A DNA stretch of 64,000 nucleotides, taken from NCBI RefSeq assembly GCF_003595175.1, contig NZ_CP032419.1:3968001-4032000 (forward strand). Reading direction: 5' to 3'. The position numbers and the translations under genes are program-made. This document shows, in pieces, positions 1 to 7,783 of this stretch. Source of the stretch: Pseudomonas cavernae. GTDB lineage: Bacteria > Pseudomonadota > Gammaproteobacteria > Pseudomonadales > Pseudomonadaceae. The notes below the pieces were generated by a model that saw only the letters and a list, made by a program, of their open reading frames with translations, searched no databases and had not been told where the DNA came from. The stretch's first letter is position 1. Each line of letters opens with the position of its first letter.

Positions 1-209
1 CGCCGAACCTGGTTTCGACCCTGAATATCGGCGCCTTCAACCTGGGCAATGCCCTCGGCGCCTGGATCGGCGGCGTGGTCATCGCCGAAGGTTTCGGCCT
101 CAGCCGCGTGCCACTGGCCGCCGCGGTGCTCGCCGTGCTGGCGCTGATCGCCACCCTGCTCAGCTTCACCACCCGCAAGGCCGAGCCGCAACTGGCCCTG
201 ACTGAATAA
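1..209 (+). CDS. MFS transporter, C-terminal end (partial)
   Basis: The reading frame is open from base 3 to a TAA at 207-209 and gives 68 residues of a protein whose start lies before the window. The visible part has two hydrophobic segments separated by a glycine-rich stretch (LGNALGAWIGGVVIAEG), then a short polar tail. This is typical of the last two helices of AraJ/YdhP-type major facilitator drug or sugar efflux permeases. It ends 21 bases before xenB on the same strand. The order MFS then xenB is what I recall for P. aeruginosa. The substrate cannot be inferred. Confidence 0.75.
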   Translation, partial: PNLVSTLNIGAFNLGNALGAWIGGVVIAEGFGLSRVPLAAAVLAVLALIATLLSFTTRKAEPQLALTE

Positions 210-230
210 CCCCCGATGGAGGATCTCCCC

Positions 231-1280
231 ATGCCGACGCTTTTCGACCCGATCCAGATCGGCGAGCTGCAACTCGCCAACCGCATCATCATGGCGCCGC
301 TGACCCGCTGCCGCGCCGACGCAGGCCGCGTGCCCAACGCCCTGATGGCCGAGTACTACGCCCAGCGCGCCTCGGCCGGACTGATCCTCAGCGAAGCCAC
401 CTCGGTGACGCCGATGGGCGTCGGCTATCCCAACACCCCGGGCATCTGGTCCGACGCCCAGGTGCGCGGCTGGAGCAACGTCACCAAGGCCGTGCACGCC
501 AATGGCGGCAAGATCATGCTGCAGCTGTGGCACGTCGGCCGCATTTCCGACCCCAGCTATCTGGACGGCGAACTGCCGGTCGCACCCAGCGCCATCGCCG
601 CCAAGGGCCATGTCAGCCTGGTGCGCCCACTGCGCGACTACGTGACGCCGCGCGCGCTGCACACCGAGGAGCTCGCCGACATAGTCGAGGCCTACCGCGC
701 GGGTGCCGAGAACGCCAAGGCCGCCGGCTTCGACGGGGTGGAGATCCACGGCGCCAACGGCTACCTGCTCGACCAGTTCCTGCAGGACAGCACCAACCAG
801 CGCGACGACCAGTACGGCGGCTCGATCGAGAACCGCGCACGGCTGCTGCTGGAAGTCACCGATGCGGTGGTTTCGGTGTGGGGCGCCGGCCGCGTCGGCG
901 TGCACCTGGCACCGCGCGCCGACTCCCATGACATGGGCGACTCCGACCGCGCCGCGACCTTCGGCTATGTCGCTCGCGAGCTGGGCAAGCGTGGCATCGC
1001 CTTCATCTGCGCGCGGGAGAAACTCGACCACGACAGCCTCGGCGCCGAGCTGAAGGCGGCCTTTGGCGGCATCTATATCGCCAACGAGCGCTTCACCAAG
1101 GAGGCCGCCAACGACCTGCTGGCCGACGGCCAGGCCGACGCCGTGGCATTCGGCGTGCCCTTTATCGCCAACCCCGATCTGCCGGCCCGCTTCGCCCAGG
1201 ATGCCGCGCTTAACCCAGCACAGCCGGAGACCTTCTACGCCTCAGGCCCGGTCGGCTATATCGACTACCCGCGCCTGTGA
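231..1280 (+). CDS. xenB: Old-yellow-enzyme family alkene/nitro reductase XenB
   Basis: An FMN-dependent NAD(P)H oxidoreductase of 349 residues, the usual XenB length. XenB-type enzymes reduce nitrate esters, nitroaromatics and activated alkenes in the cytoplasm. Visible family motifs are the N-terminal LFDPIQIGELQLANRIIMAPLTR, EYYAQRASAGLILSE, the flavin-site LQLWHVGR, EIHGANGYLLDQFLQ with the His/Asn pair that binds substrate, and YGGSIENRARLLLEV. The in-frame ATG at 216 is less likely as the start, because GGAGGA at 218-223 sits 7 bases before the ATG at 231. A strong terminator follows at once, so it is the last gene of its transcript. In-vivo substrate is inferred from the family only. 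Confidence 0.92.
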   Translation: MPTLFDPIQIGELQLANRIIMAPLTRCRADAGRVPNALMAEYYAQRASAGLILSEATSVTPMGVGYPNTPGIWSDAQVRGWSNVTKAVHANGGKIMLQLWHVGRISDPSYLDGELPVAPSAIAAKGHVSLVRPLRDYVTPRALHTEELADIVEAYRAGAENAKAAGFDGVEIHGANGYLLDQFLQDSTNQRDDQYGGSIENRARLLLEVTDAVVSVWGAGRVGVHLAPRADSHDMGDSDRAATFGYVARELGKRGIAFICAREKLDHDSLGAELKAAFGGIYIANERFTKEAANDLLADGQADAVAFGVPFIANPDLPARFAQDAALNPAQPETFYASGPVGYIDYPRL

Positions 1281-1294
1281 TCCACCCTGGAATG

Positions 1295-1327
1295 AAAAAA
1301 GCCCCGCAATTGCGGGGCTTCTGCTTT
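1295..1327 (+). terminator. Rho-independent terminator after xenB
   Basis: A perfect 9-bp palindromic stem GCCCCGCAA/TTGCGGGGC at 1301-1318 is preceded by an A run and followed by TTCTGCTTT. It closes xenB transcription. Confidence 0.8.
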
Positions 1328-1328
1328 C

Positions 1329-1407
1329 GTAGGATGGGTTGAGCACAGCGATACCCATCAACAAGGCCACGATGGGTATCGACGCTGCGCGCCTCAACCC
1401 ATCCTAC
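1329..1407. repeat. GTAGG-type palindromic repeat, copy 1
   Basis: Nested inverted repeats: outer arms GTAGGATGGGTTGAG (1329-1343) and CTCAACCCATCCTAC (1393-1407), inner arms GATACCCATC (1350-1359) and GATGGGTATC (1371-1380). It sits between convergent genes. The right arm supplies the TAG stop of the minus-strand gene ending at 1404. A relative with the same right half lies at 45441-45537. It could form a bidirectional stem-loop in RNA. Confidence 0.8.
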
Positions 1408-2243
1408 GGCCGCGCGCTGAGCTGTTGCTGGAGGTTCTGCATCTGCGCCTGCAGCGCGCTGATGTTGCGCGTGGTCTGGGCACGGAAGGCGTCAAACTCG
1501 GCGGTGTTGGTGCTCGGCGCCGGGCGGTTGTCCTGCTCGCTCCTGAGCACCAGCAGGTCCTGTTCCAGACGGTCAATGGCGGCGTTGGGATTGCCCTGCT
1601 TCTGCAGCGCCGCGATCTCGCCGTCGAGCGCCTTCAGCTGGGCGGCCAGTTTACCCTGCTCGCCCTGCGCGCTCTTCAGCGCACTCTGCTCGTTGGCCAG
1701 GCTCTGCAGCTTGGCGTCCAGCTTGCCGGCGACCTCCTGCTGGGCCTTGAGATCGCCGCTCAGCTGCTCGAAACGCTTGCCGCTGCCACCTTGCTGGCTG
1801 GTCAGGCTCTGCATCTGGCGGTTCAGCTCGGCCAGTTTGCCGCCCAGTTGTTTGACCTGCAGGCGCAGGGCTTCGCTGCCGGTGGTGACATTCGACTCGG
1901 TGGCCACCACCTTGCCGGAAATGTCCTGGATGCGCCCGGCCGCTTCTTCGCTGATGCGCGCGAAGCTCTCCTGGGTGGCGACCAGTTGCTGGCTCATCAA
2001 CTCGATCTGCTGATGACTCCACCAGCCCAGCCCGCCGAGGGCGATCACCAAGGCGCCGACCAGCGCCCACAGCGGCCCGGTGCTGGCGCTTTTGACCACT
2101 GCGGGCGCGGCCCGGCCGCTGTGGCGGGCATCGGCGGCGTAGTCATGCTCATGCAGCCCGGCCTTGCCGGCGAAACTGTGGTCGCGCGCGTCGGTGGTCA
2201 GGCTGGGCAAGCTATCCAGTTCGTCGAGGGTATCGTTACGCAT
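1404..2243 (-). CDS. Single-pass membrane protein with long periplasmic coiled coil
   Basis: A 279-residue protein with no recognised enzymatic domain. Residues 1-55 are polar, residues about 57-75 form one transmembrane segment, and residues from about 78 to the end are a Gln/Ala/Leu-rich region with heptad-like spacing, predicted to be a long coiled coil. The positive charge before the helix (around R44 and K51) suggests a cytoplasmic N terminus and a periplasmic coiled coil. Similar proteins in pseudomonads are often annotated as hypothetical or ATPase-like, but I see no Walker motif. Its TAG stop lies in the arm of the GTAGG repeat, so the very C terminus may have been reset by that repeat. 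Function unknown. Confidence 0.8.
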   Translation of the reverse strand: MRNDTLDELDSLPSLTTDARDHSFAGKAGLHEHDYAADARHSGRAAPAVVKSASTGPLWALVGALVIALGGLGWWSHQQIELMSQQLVATQESFARISEEAAGRIQDISGKVVATESNVTTGSEALRLQVKQLGGKLAELNRQMQSLTSQQGGSGKRFEQLSGDLKAQQEVAGKLDAKLQSLANEQSALKSAQGEQGKLAAQLKALDGEIAALQKQGNPNAAIDRLEQDLLVLRSEQDNRPAPSTNTAEFDAFRAQTTRNISALQAQMQNLQQQLSARP

Positions 2244-2417
2244 GGGTAAACCTTCAGGAAAAATGCAAGAAGCGCGAGATGCCGTGCAGTATACCGCGTC
2301 GCGCCAGCCCCTTCAGCGCCGCGCCACGCCAGTGCGCCACGCACCGCCACGCACCGCCACAGAGCGCTACAAGGCAGTCGACCGCCGCCAGGCCGCGAAG
2401 TTTCGCGTCAGGTGAAC

Positions 2418-2433
2418 TGGTACAGCATTTGCT
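2418..2433 (+). promoter_or_regulatory. Sigma-54 (RpoN) -24/-12 promoter
   Basis: TGGTAC, five bases, then TTGCT: GG at 2419-2420 and GC at 2431-2432 are separated by exactly 10 bases, as the RpoN consensus requires, with only one departure from TGGCAC-N5-TTGCW. Transcription would start near 2444, in front of the small gene at 2608-2871. No activator site was identified upstream. Confidence 0.65.
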
Positions 2434-2545
2434 AATTCCACTCCAGGGCGTCTAGGGAACGCCTTGCCAGGGAGGCCAGTCATGCGCATCGCACCGCACG
2501 ACGGGTCGGCTTCACCGGGTCATGGGGGCTGTGGGCCTGGTGACC

Positions 2546-2574
2546 TTCGAGCGCTTCGGGACGAAGCACTCGAA
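2546..2574 (+). other. Stem-loop in the leader of the sigma-54 transcript
   Basis: TTCGAGCGCTTCG (2546-2558) pairs with CGAAGCACTCGAA (2562-2574) with one mismatch, around the three-base loop GGA. It lies between the sigma-54 promoter and the likely start codon at 2608. A GGA in a hairpin loop is the core of RsmA/CsrA sites, so a post-transcriptional role is possible. That role is inference only. Confidence 0.5.
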
Positions 2575-2607
2575 GCCTTCTTTCATGCCTGTGGGGGGAT
2601 TGCGCGA

Positions 2608-2871
2608 ATGGAACTGACCAAGGCTGTACTCGACTGTATGCAGGTCCTGCGCCGCCGCTTGCGCGCGGAGCAGGCCGTGGATATCCGCCTGAGCCAACCC
2701 GGCGCGGTGCTGAGCATGCTGAGCGCCTGCGCCGACTCGCCGGTCGAGGAGACCCGCGAGCTGGGCGAGCGCCTTAGCGAACTCAGCGGCATCCGTCTGG
2801 CGCCACCGGCATTGAGCGAAGCCGAACTGATCGAGAAGTACAGCCGCTACGCCGGCCCGCTGCGCGGCTGA
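2608..2871 (+). CDS. Small conserved-type hypothetical protein
   Basis: An 87-residue acidic, leucine-rich, probably all-helical cytoplasmic protein starting MELTKAVLDCM. There is no signal peptide or membrane segment and I recognise no family. The start at 2608 is chosen because codon use becomes typical of this genome there (third-position G/C), with GGGGGGA about nine bases upstream. An upstream in-frame ATG at 2482 also has a good GGAGG (2471-2475). However, codons between 2482 and 2607 are atypical (several GGG, CGA, TGT, TCA), and that stretch contains a strong hairpin, so I read it as leader. It has its own sigma-54 promoter at 2418-2433 and ends before a palindromic repeat. Function unknown. 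Confidence 0.6.
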   Translation: MELTKAVLDCMQVLRRRLRAEQAVDIRLSQPGAVLSMLSACADSPVEETRELGERLSELSGIRLAPPALSEAELIEKYSRYAGPLRG

Positions 2872-2876
2872 GCGTC

Positions 2877-2943
2877 GTAGGGGGGATGGCGCTTTTTCCA
2901 GCCACCGGCTTGGTGGAAAACGCTGCGCGGTTTTCCACCCTAC
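2877..2943. repeat. GTAGG-type palindromic repeat, copy 2
   Basis: Starts with GTAGG and ends with CCTAC. An inner perfect inverted repeat GGTGGAAAAC (2912-2921) / GTTTTCCACC (2930-2939) surrounds GCTGCGCG. It lies between two convergent genes and could terminate both transcripts. It belongs to the same loose family as 1329-1407 and 45441-45537 but has different inner arms. Confidence 0.7.
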
Positions 2944-2956
2944 GCATACCCAGGCA

Positions 2957-3946
2957 TCAGCCGTGCTGCGCGCGCCACCAGGTGCAGAACTCGTCCAGCG
3001 CGGTCCACAGGCTGGCCTGCGGGTCGTAGTCCAGATACTGGCGGGCGCGGCTGATGTCGAGGGAAAAGTCCTTGGCCATCACCGCCACGCCGAGGCGAAA
3101 CAGCGCCGGCTCCGGCTGCCCCGGCAACAGCTTGCACAGCGTCTCGTTGAGCGTCGCCGCGCCATAGGCCAGGCCAAAGGGCAGATGGCGGGTGACCGGC
3201 GGCAGCTCGAGCTGGCGCAGCACGTAATTGACCACGTCCCAGAACGGCACCGGCGCACCGTTGCTGATGTTGTAGACCTTGCCGAGCGCCGGCCCGGCCG
3301 CCAGCAGGCTGCTGAACAGCGCATCGTTGAGGTTGTGGATGCTGGTGAAATCGACCTTGTTCAGGCCGTTGCCGATGATCGACAGGCGGCCCTTGCGGTG
3401 CATGCCGATCAGCCGCGGGAAGATGCTGGTGTCGCCGGCGCCGGTGACGAAGCGCGGGCGCAGGGCGATGACCTCGAGGCCGAACTCCGCGGCGCCGAAC
3501 ACCTTCTGCTCGGCCAGGTACTTGGTCGCCCCGTAGTGATCGACGAACTTCTTCGGCACCTGCTCCTCGGTGAGACCGACATGCGCCTGACCGTCGAAAT
3601 ACACCGACGGCGACGACAGGTGCACCAGGCGCCGCACGCCCTGCTTGAGGCAGGCCTCGACGACGTTCTCGGTGACCGCCACGTTGGCCTGGTAGAAGTG
3701 CTGGTACTTGCCCCACACGCCGACCGCCCCGGCGCAATGCACCACCGCCTCGACGTCCTGGCACAGGCGCTGGACCAGCGCCGGATCGGACAAGTCGCCC
3801 TGGACGAACTCGGCGCCGCGCTTGAGCAGATGTTCGACGCCTTCCGCGCGGCGACCGTTGACCCGCACCGTCAGCCCCTGTTCCAGGGCGAAACGGGCGA
3901 AGCGCCCTCCGATGAAGCCACTCGCGCCGGTTACCAGAATCTTCAT
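2957..3946 (-). CDS. NAD-dependent epimerase/dehydratase (extended SDR, 3-beta-HSD-like)
   Basis: A 329-residue extended short-chain dehydrogenase. TGASGFIG at residues 6-13 is the NAD(P)-binding glycine motif. HCAGAVGVWG near 70-79, SSPSVYF near 111-117 and YGATK (Tyr138, Lys142) give the catalytic Ser/Tyr/Lys set. The C-terminal part matches the substrate lobe of 3-beta-hydroxysteroid dehydrogenase or OleD-like members. The start codon follows an A/G-rich sequence (reverse complement AAGGAACCCTGC). It is a single gene converging on the small gene ending at 2871. The substrate (sterol-like, beta-hydroxy acid or sugar nucleotide) cannot be told from the sequence. Confidence 0.8.
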   Translation of the reverse strand: MKILVTGASGFIGGRFARFALEQGLTVRVNGRRAEGVEHLLKRGAEFVQGDLSDPALVQRLCQDVEAVVHCAGAVGVWGKYQHFYQANVAVTENVVEACLKQGVRRLVHLSSPSVYFDGQAHVGLTEEQVPKKFVDHYGATKYLAEQKVFGAAEFGLEVIALRPRFVTGAGDTSIFPRLIGMHRKGRLSIIGNGLNKVDFTSIHNLNDALFSSLLAAGPALGKVYNISNGAPVPFWDVVNYVLRQLELPPVTRHLPFGLAYGAATLNETLCKLLPGQPEPALFRLGVAVMAKDFSLDISRARQYLDYDPQASLWTALDEFCTWWRAQHG

Positions 3947-4097
3947 GCAGGGTTCCTTGCCGTTGTTGTGCCTGCGACTCTAGCAGCGTGCCCCGATCGG
4001 CGCCCTGACGTCACGAGCCAAGCCGCTGTCCCGCGGCGCCAGGCTATGGTTGTGCAGCGGCACCGGCGATTCGACTTCGCCCACCTCCTGCCGTTGA
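3947..4097. other. Left part of the 3947-4285 intergenic region
   Basis: The gap between the divergent genes at 3946 and 4286 is 339 bp. The right half is occupied by the palindromic element at 4098-4259. The left half carries the upstream region of the minus-strand dehydrogenase. I find no convincing open frame, and no promoter with good -35 and -10 boxes on either strand. Confidence 0.4.
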
Positions 4098-4259
4098 CTA
4101 ATGGCCTGTACGGTTAGTTGGTTACCTCAAGTCCGGATGGCTGAGGTTCTGAGGCAAGGCGCTGCGAGCCATAGCAGGGCTATGGCGAGGAGCAGCAACG
4201 CAGTATCAGGGCCTCAGACGCCGAAATTGACTAATTGAACTAACCACACAGGCCACTAG
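4098..4259. repeat. MITE-like palindromic element 1, flanked by CTAA/CTAG
   Basis: Terminal inverted repeats TGGCCTGT (4102-4109) and ACAGGCCA (4248-4255), extended imperfectly inward through CGGTTAGT / ACTAACC. The flanks are CTAA (4098-4101) and CTAG (4256-4259). The centre is a perfect 8-bp stem GCCATAGC/GCTATGGC with loop AGG (4168-4186). It has the same architecture as the elements at 11248, 21309 and 44589, but a different core. No coding capacity. It lies about 27 bases before the start of the 4286 gene and so may influence its leader. Confidence 0.7.
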
Positions 4260-4285
4260 CCCCACCTTCCAGCCAGGGATTCGCC

Positions 4286-5341
4286 ATGCGCACACAGTGG
4301 ATGATTTACGGCGCCAACGGCTACACCGGCAGCCTGATCGCCCGTGAAGCCGCCCGCCAAGGGCTCCGGCCGATTCTCGCCGGGCGCAACGTCGACGCCG
4401 TGGAAGCCATCGCCAGCGAGTTGCAGCTGCACGCGCGGGTCTTCGATCTGCGCGATGCCGGCGCCAGCCGTAGCGCGCTCGAGGATGTCGCTCTGGTCGT
4501 CCACTGCGCCGGGCCCTTCTCCGCCACCAGCGCGCCGATGATCGCCGCCTGCCTGGCCAGCGGCAGCCACTACGTCGACATCACCGGCGAGATCGCCGTG
4601 TTCGAGCAGGCCCAGGCCCAACATGCCGCGGCGCAGGCCGCCGGCGTGGTGCTGTGCTCGGGGGTCGGCTTCGACGTGATCCCCACCGACTGCCTGGCCG
4701 CCTGTCTCAAGCAGGCGCTGCCGGACGCCAGCCATCTGGCCCTCGGTTTCGACACCGCCAGCGGCCTGTCGCCGGGCACCGCCAAGACCTCGGTGGAAGG
4801 CCTCAAGTTCGGCGGTCAGGTGCGCGAGGCCGGGCGCCTGCGCGGCGTGCCGCTGGGCTTCAAGCGCCGCGCCATCGACTTCGGTCATGGGGTGAAAAGC
4901 GCGGTGACCATCCCCTGGGGCGATGTCGCCACCGCCTACTACTCCACCGCCATCCCGAATATCGAGGTCTACCTGCCGGCGCCCGCCGCGCTGGCGATCG
5001 GCATGCGCCTGATTGATCCGCTGCGCGGCCTGCTCGGCCGGCCCGGGGTGCAGGACTGGCTGAAGGCCCAGGTCGACCGGCGCATCGCCGGGCCGGATGC
5101 CACCGCCCGCGCGCGGCAGCCGAGCTGGGTGTGGGGCGAGGCGCGCAACGCCGCCGGCCAGGTCAGGACCGCGCGGGTGAAAACCGCCAACGGCTACCAG
5201 GTCACCGTGCACGGCGCACTGCTGGCGGCGCGGCAGCTGCTCGAATACGGCGGGCCGGGCGGCTATTTCACCCCGTCGCAGCTGTTCGGCGCCCGCTGCG
5301 TGGAGCAGCTGCCCGGCTCCGGGCGCATCGAGCTCAGCTGA
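4286..5341 (+). CDS. Saccharopine dehydrogenase-family NAD(P)-binding protein
   Basis: A 351-residue protein whose N terminus holds a Rossmann fold: WMIYGANGYTGSLIA has the GxxGxxG nucleotide motif at residues 9-15, followed by LAGRN for the adenosine ribose. HCAGPFS near 75-81 and GSHYVDITGE near 94-103 are typical of the saccharopine dehydrogenase-like/trans-acting enoyl reductase family. Members act as NAD(P)-dependent oxidoreductases on varied carbonyl or enoyl substrates. Few are true saccharopine dehydrogenases, so the reaction is unassigned. Its last 8 bases overlap convergently the end of argP. It has no same-strand partner. Confidence 0.8.
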   Translation: MRTQWMIYGANGYTGSLIAREAARQGLRPILAGRNVDAVEAIASELQLHARVFDLRDAGASRSALEDVALVVHCAGPFSATSAPMIAACLASGSHYVDITGEIAVFEQAQAQHAAAQAAGVVLCSGVGFDVIPTDCLAACLKQALPDASHLALGFDTASGLSPGTAKTSVEGLKFGGQVREAGRLRGVPLGFKRRAIDFGHGVKSAVTIPWGDVATAYYSTAIPNIEVYLPAPAALAIGMRLIDPLRGLLGRPGVQDWLKAQVDRRIAGPDATARARQPSWVWGEARNAAGQVRTARVKTANGYQVTVHGALLAARQLLEYGGPGGYFTPSQLFGARCVEQLPGSGRIELS

Positions 5342-6227
5342 ACGGCACCAGCCAGCGCCCGGCGGCGCGCGTCAGCTGGCGGGTGAGCTCGGTCAGCAGC
5401 TCGCCGCCGTTGCGCCAGTGGTGCCAATACAGCGGCACGTCGATGGGCCGCCCCGGCAGCAGTTCGACCAGTTCGCCACGGGCCAGCTCGCCCTGCACCT
5501 GCTGCTCCGGCACCAGGCCCCAGCCGAGGCCGCCGGCGGTCAGGCGCACGAAACCTTCTGAGGACGGGCACAGGTGGTGAAGGAAACCACCCTCGACGCC
5601 CAGCGCCACCAGGTAGCGGTGCTGCAGCAGGTCGTCCGGGCCGAAGACAATCGCCGGCACCTGGGCCAAGGCCGCGGCGCTCACCCCGGTGGGGAAGTGC
5701 CGGGCGATAAAGGCCGGGCTGGCCAGCGCGCGGTAGCGCATGGCACCCAGCGCCACACTGCGCGCGCCGGCCACCGGCTTGGCGCTGGCGCACACGCAGC
5801 CGGCCACCTCGCCGGCGCGCATGCGCTTGAGGCCGACATCCTGATCCTCCACCACCAGGTCCAGCAGCACCCGATGACTGGCGCAGAAGTCGCCGACCGC
5901 CGCCGCCCACCAGGTCGCCAGGCTGTCGGCGTTGAGGGCGATGCGCAGGCGCTCCGGCAGGCCGCCCTCGTCCAGCGCCGGCACCTGGCCCTGCAGGTCG
6001 CGCTCGAGCAGGCGCACCTGCTGCACGTGGTTGAGCAGGCGGCGGCCGATCTCGGTCGGCGCCGGCGGCGTCACCCGCATCAGCACCGGCTGACCGACCC
6101 GCGCCTCGAGCAGCTTGATCCGCTGCGACACCGCCGACTGCGACAGGCCCAGCACTTGGGCGGCCCGCTCGAAGCCGGCCTGTTCGATCACCGCGGCGAG
6201 GGCGGCGAGCAGCTTGTAGTCGAACAT
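5334..6227 (-). CDS. argP: LysR-family regulator ArgP (IciA)
   Basis: A 297-residue LysR-type transcription factor. The N-terminal winged helix-turn-helix covers about residues 3-62, with AAQVLGLSQSAVSQRIKLLE as recognition region, and a periplasmic-binding-like effector domain follows. The family member ArgP senses lysine/arginine and activates a LysE-type exporter. That exporter gene lies divergently 101 bases away at 6329, which supports the assignment. The stop codon overlaps the convergent gene ending at 5341 by 8 bases. Confidence 0.88.
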   Translation of the reverse strand: MFDYKLLAALAAVIEQAGFERAAQVLGLSQSAVSQRIKLLEARVGQPVLMRVTPPAPTEIGRRLLNHVQQVRLLERDLQGQVPALDEGGLPERLRIALNADSLATWWAAAVGDFCASHRVLLDLVVEDQDVGLKRMRAGEVAGCVCASAKPVAGARSVALGAMRYRALASPAFIARHFPTGVSAAALAQVPAIVFGPDDLLQHRYLVALGVEGGFLHHLCPSSEGFVRLTAGGLGWGLVPEQQVQGELARGELVELLPGRPIDVPLYWHHWRNGGELLTELTRQLTRAAGRWLVPFS

Positions 6228-6328
6228 CAGTTCTCCTAATGATCCATCAGCATGATTGGTTTTCCTTATACAGCCGAGCGCCGCAGACTGACCAGCACTC
6301 CCTCCCCGAACACAACGGAATCCCCGCC
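6228..6328. promoter_or_regulatory. Divergent argP / LysE-exporter control region
   Basis: 101 bases between the two start codons, A/T-rich for this genome around 6230-6275 (TGATTGGTTTTCCTTATACAGC). LysR regulators bind such divergent regions next to their own gene. I cannot place the exact operator. Confidence 0.5.
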
Positions 6329-6931
6329 ATGTGGCAGAGCTATCTCAACGGTTTGCTGGTCGCCATCGGCCTGATCATGGCCATCGGCGCCCAGAACGCC
6401 TTCGTCCTCGCCCAGAGCCTGCGCCGCGAGCATCACCTGCCGGTGGCGGCGCTGTGCGTGCTGTGCGATGCCGTGCTGGTGGCCGCCGGGGTGTTCGGCC
6501 TGGCCACGCTGCTGACCCAGAGCCCGCTGCTGCTCGGCATCGCCCGCTGGGGCGGCGCGGCCTTCCTGCTCTGGTACGGGGTCAAGGCGCTGCGCCGCGC
6601 GCTGAATCCACAGGCGCTGCAGGAAGCCGCCGATGCCGGCCCGCGCTCGCGGCGCGCGGTGCTGCTGACCGCCCTGGCGGTGACCCTGCTGAATCCGCAT
6701 GTGTACCTCGACACCGTGCTGCTGATCGGCTCGCTCGGCGCCCAGCAAACGGTGCCCGGCGCCTATGTGATGGGCGCCGCCAGTGCCTCGCTGCTGTGGT
6801 TCTTCAGCCTCGCCCTCGGCGCCGCCTGGCTGGCGCCGCTGCTGGCGCGACCGACGACCTGGCGCCTGCTGGACTTCGGCGTGGCGCTGATGATGTTCGT
6901 GGTCGCCGCCCAACTACTCAGCGGCCTGTAA
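6329..6931 (+). CDS. LysE/ArgO-family amino-acid exporter
   Basis: A 200-residue inner-membrane exporter of basic amino acids with five to six transmembrane helices. The family hallmark GAQNAFVLAQSLRREH follows the first helix, and LNPHVYLDTVLL marks the conserved NPH motif of the middle helix. The start at 6329 (MWQSYLNGLL) is preferred over an in-frame ATG at 6239, because that would add a polar 30-residue extension before the first helix and overlap the divergent promoter. It is paired divergently with argP, as argO is in enterobacteria, so induction by excess lysine or arginine is expected. Confidence 0.88.
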   Translation: MWQSYLNGLLVAIGLIMAIGAQNAFVLAQSLRREHHLPVAALCVLCDAVLVAAGVFGLATLLTQSPLLLGIARWGGAAFLLWYGVKALRRALNPQALQEAADAGPRSRRAVLLTALAVTLLNPHVYLDTVLLIGSLGAQQTVPGAYVMGAASASLLWFFSLALGAAWLAPLLARPTTWRLLDFGVALMMFVVAAQLLSGL

Positions 6932-7006
6932 CTCGGCCGAGCCGGCGCCGAAGCTCTGGAACCGGCTTTTCCACACAGTTGCTGCGTGGTTATGCCCCCG
7001 GTCGGG

Positions 7007-7015
7007 TGCTATGAT
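7007..7015 (+). promoter_or_regulatory. Extended -10 promoter candidate for sodB
   Basis: TGCTATGAT is an extended -10 (TGn followed by TATGAT), about 135 bases before the sodB ATG. No good -35 box is visible at normal spacing, which fits an extended -10 promoter. The leader from about 7022 to 7150 has no recognised riboswitch. Confidence 0.4.
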
Positions 7016-7150
7016 CCAAGGCCCACGGCGCAAAGAGTACAAACTCCCGCCGTTCCTCTGGCCGCCCGTGAACGGCCTTGCTGCATGCCGGTCGAGATGC
7101 TTCAACCCCGACCGACAGCATCGCACCCTGACCTGAGTAGGAGATTGATC

Positions 7151-7732
7151 ATGGCTTTTGAATTGCCGCCGCTGCCGTACGAAAAGAACGCCCTCGAGCC
7201 GCACATTTCTGCCGAAACCCTGGAATACCACCACGGCAAACACCACAACGCCTATGTGGTGAACCTGAACAACCTGGTGCCGGGCACCGAGTTCGAAGGC
7301 AAGAGCCTGGAAGACATCATCAAGACTTCCTCCGGCGGCATCTTCAACAACGCCGCGCAGATCTGGAACCACACCTTCTACTGGCACTGCATGAAGCCGA
7401 ACGGCGGCGGCCAGCCGACCGGCGCCCTGGCTGACGCGATCAACGCGGCCTTCGGTTCCTTCGACAAGTTCAAGGAAGAGTTCAGCAAGACTTCCATCGG
7501 CACCTTCGGCTCCGGCTGGGGCTGGCTGGTGAAGAAGGCCGACGGCTCCCTGGCCCTGGCCAGCACCATCGGCGCCGGCTGCCCGCTGACCAGCGGCGAC
7601 ACCCCGCTGCTGACCTGCGACGTGTGGGAACACGCCTACTACATCGACTACCGCAACCTGCGTCCGAAGTACGTCGAGGCGTTCTGGAACCTGGTCAACT
7701 GGGATTTCGTGGCGAAAAACTTCGCCGCCTGA
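7151..7732 (+). CDS. sodB: Iron superoxide dismutase SodB
   Basis: A 193-residue cytoplasmic superoxide dismutase that disproportionates superoxide to oxygen and hydrogen peroxide. All four metal ligands are at the E. coli SodB positions: His27 (in YHHGKHH), His74, Asp157 and His161 (DVWEHAYY). [14 protein letters not shown] and GSGWGWL are Fe-type family signatures. The start at 7151 follows AGTAGGAGATTGATC. The gene stands alone between an extended -10 candidate and a strong terminator. The order exporter-sodB-bifA is as I recall in P. aeruginosa. Confidence 0.96.
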   Translation: MAFELPPLPYEKNALEPHISAETLEYHHGKHHNAYVVNLNNLVPGTEFEGKSLEDIIKTSSGGIFNNAAQIWNHTFYWHCMKPNGGGQPTGALADAINAAFGSFDKFKEEFSKTSIGTFGSGWGWLVKKADGSLALASTIGAGCPLTSGDTPLLTCDVWEHAYYIDYRNLRPKYVEAFWNLVNWDFVAKNFAA

Positions 7733-7751
7733 TCCCCGGCCCCAGGCCAAG

Positions 7752-7778
7752 AAAAAACCCGCATTCCGCGGGTTTTTT
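7752..7778. terminator. Bidirectional terminator between sodB and the minus-strand gene
   Basis: AAAAAACCCGC (7752-7762) pairs with GCGGGTTTTTT (7768-7778) around ATTCC. The A run on one side and the T run on the other make it functional for both converging transcripts. Confidence 0.85.
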
Positions 7779-7783
7779 CGTTT

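Noticed and set aside
2482..2607. N-terminal extension of the small gene from the ATG at 2482, which has a good GGAGG
   Set aside because: Codon use is atypical over this stretch and a 13-bp hairpin lies in it; kept as alternative only.
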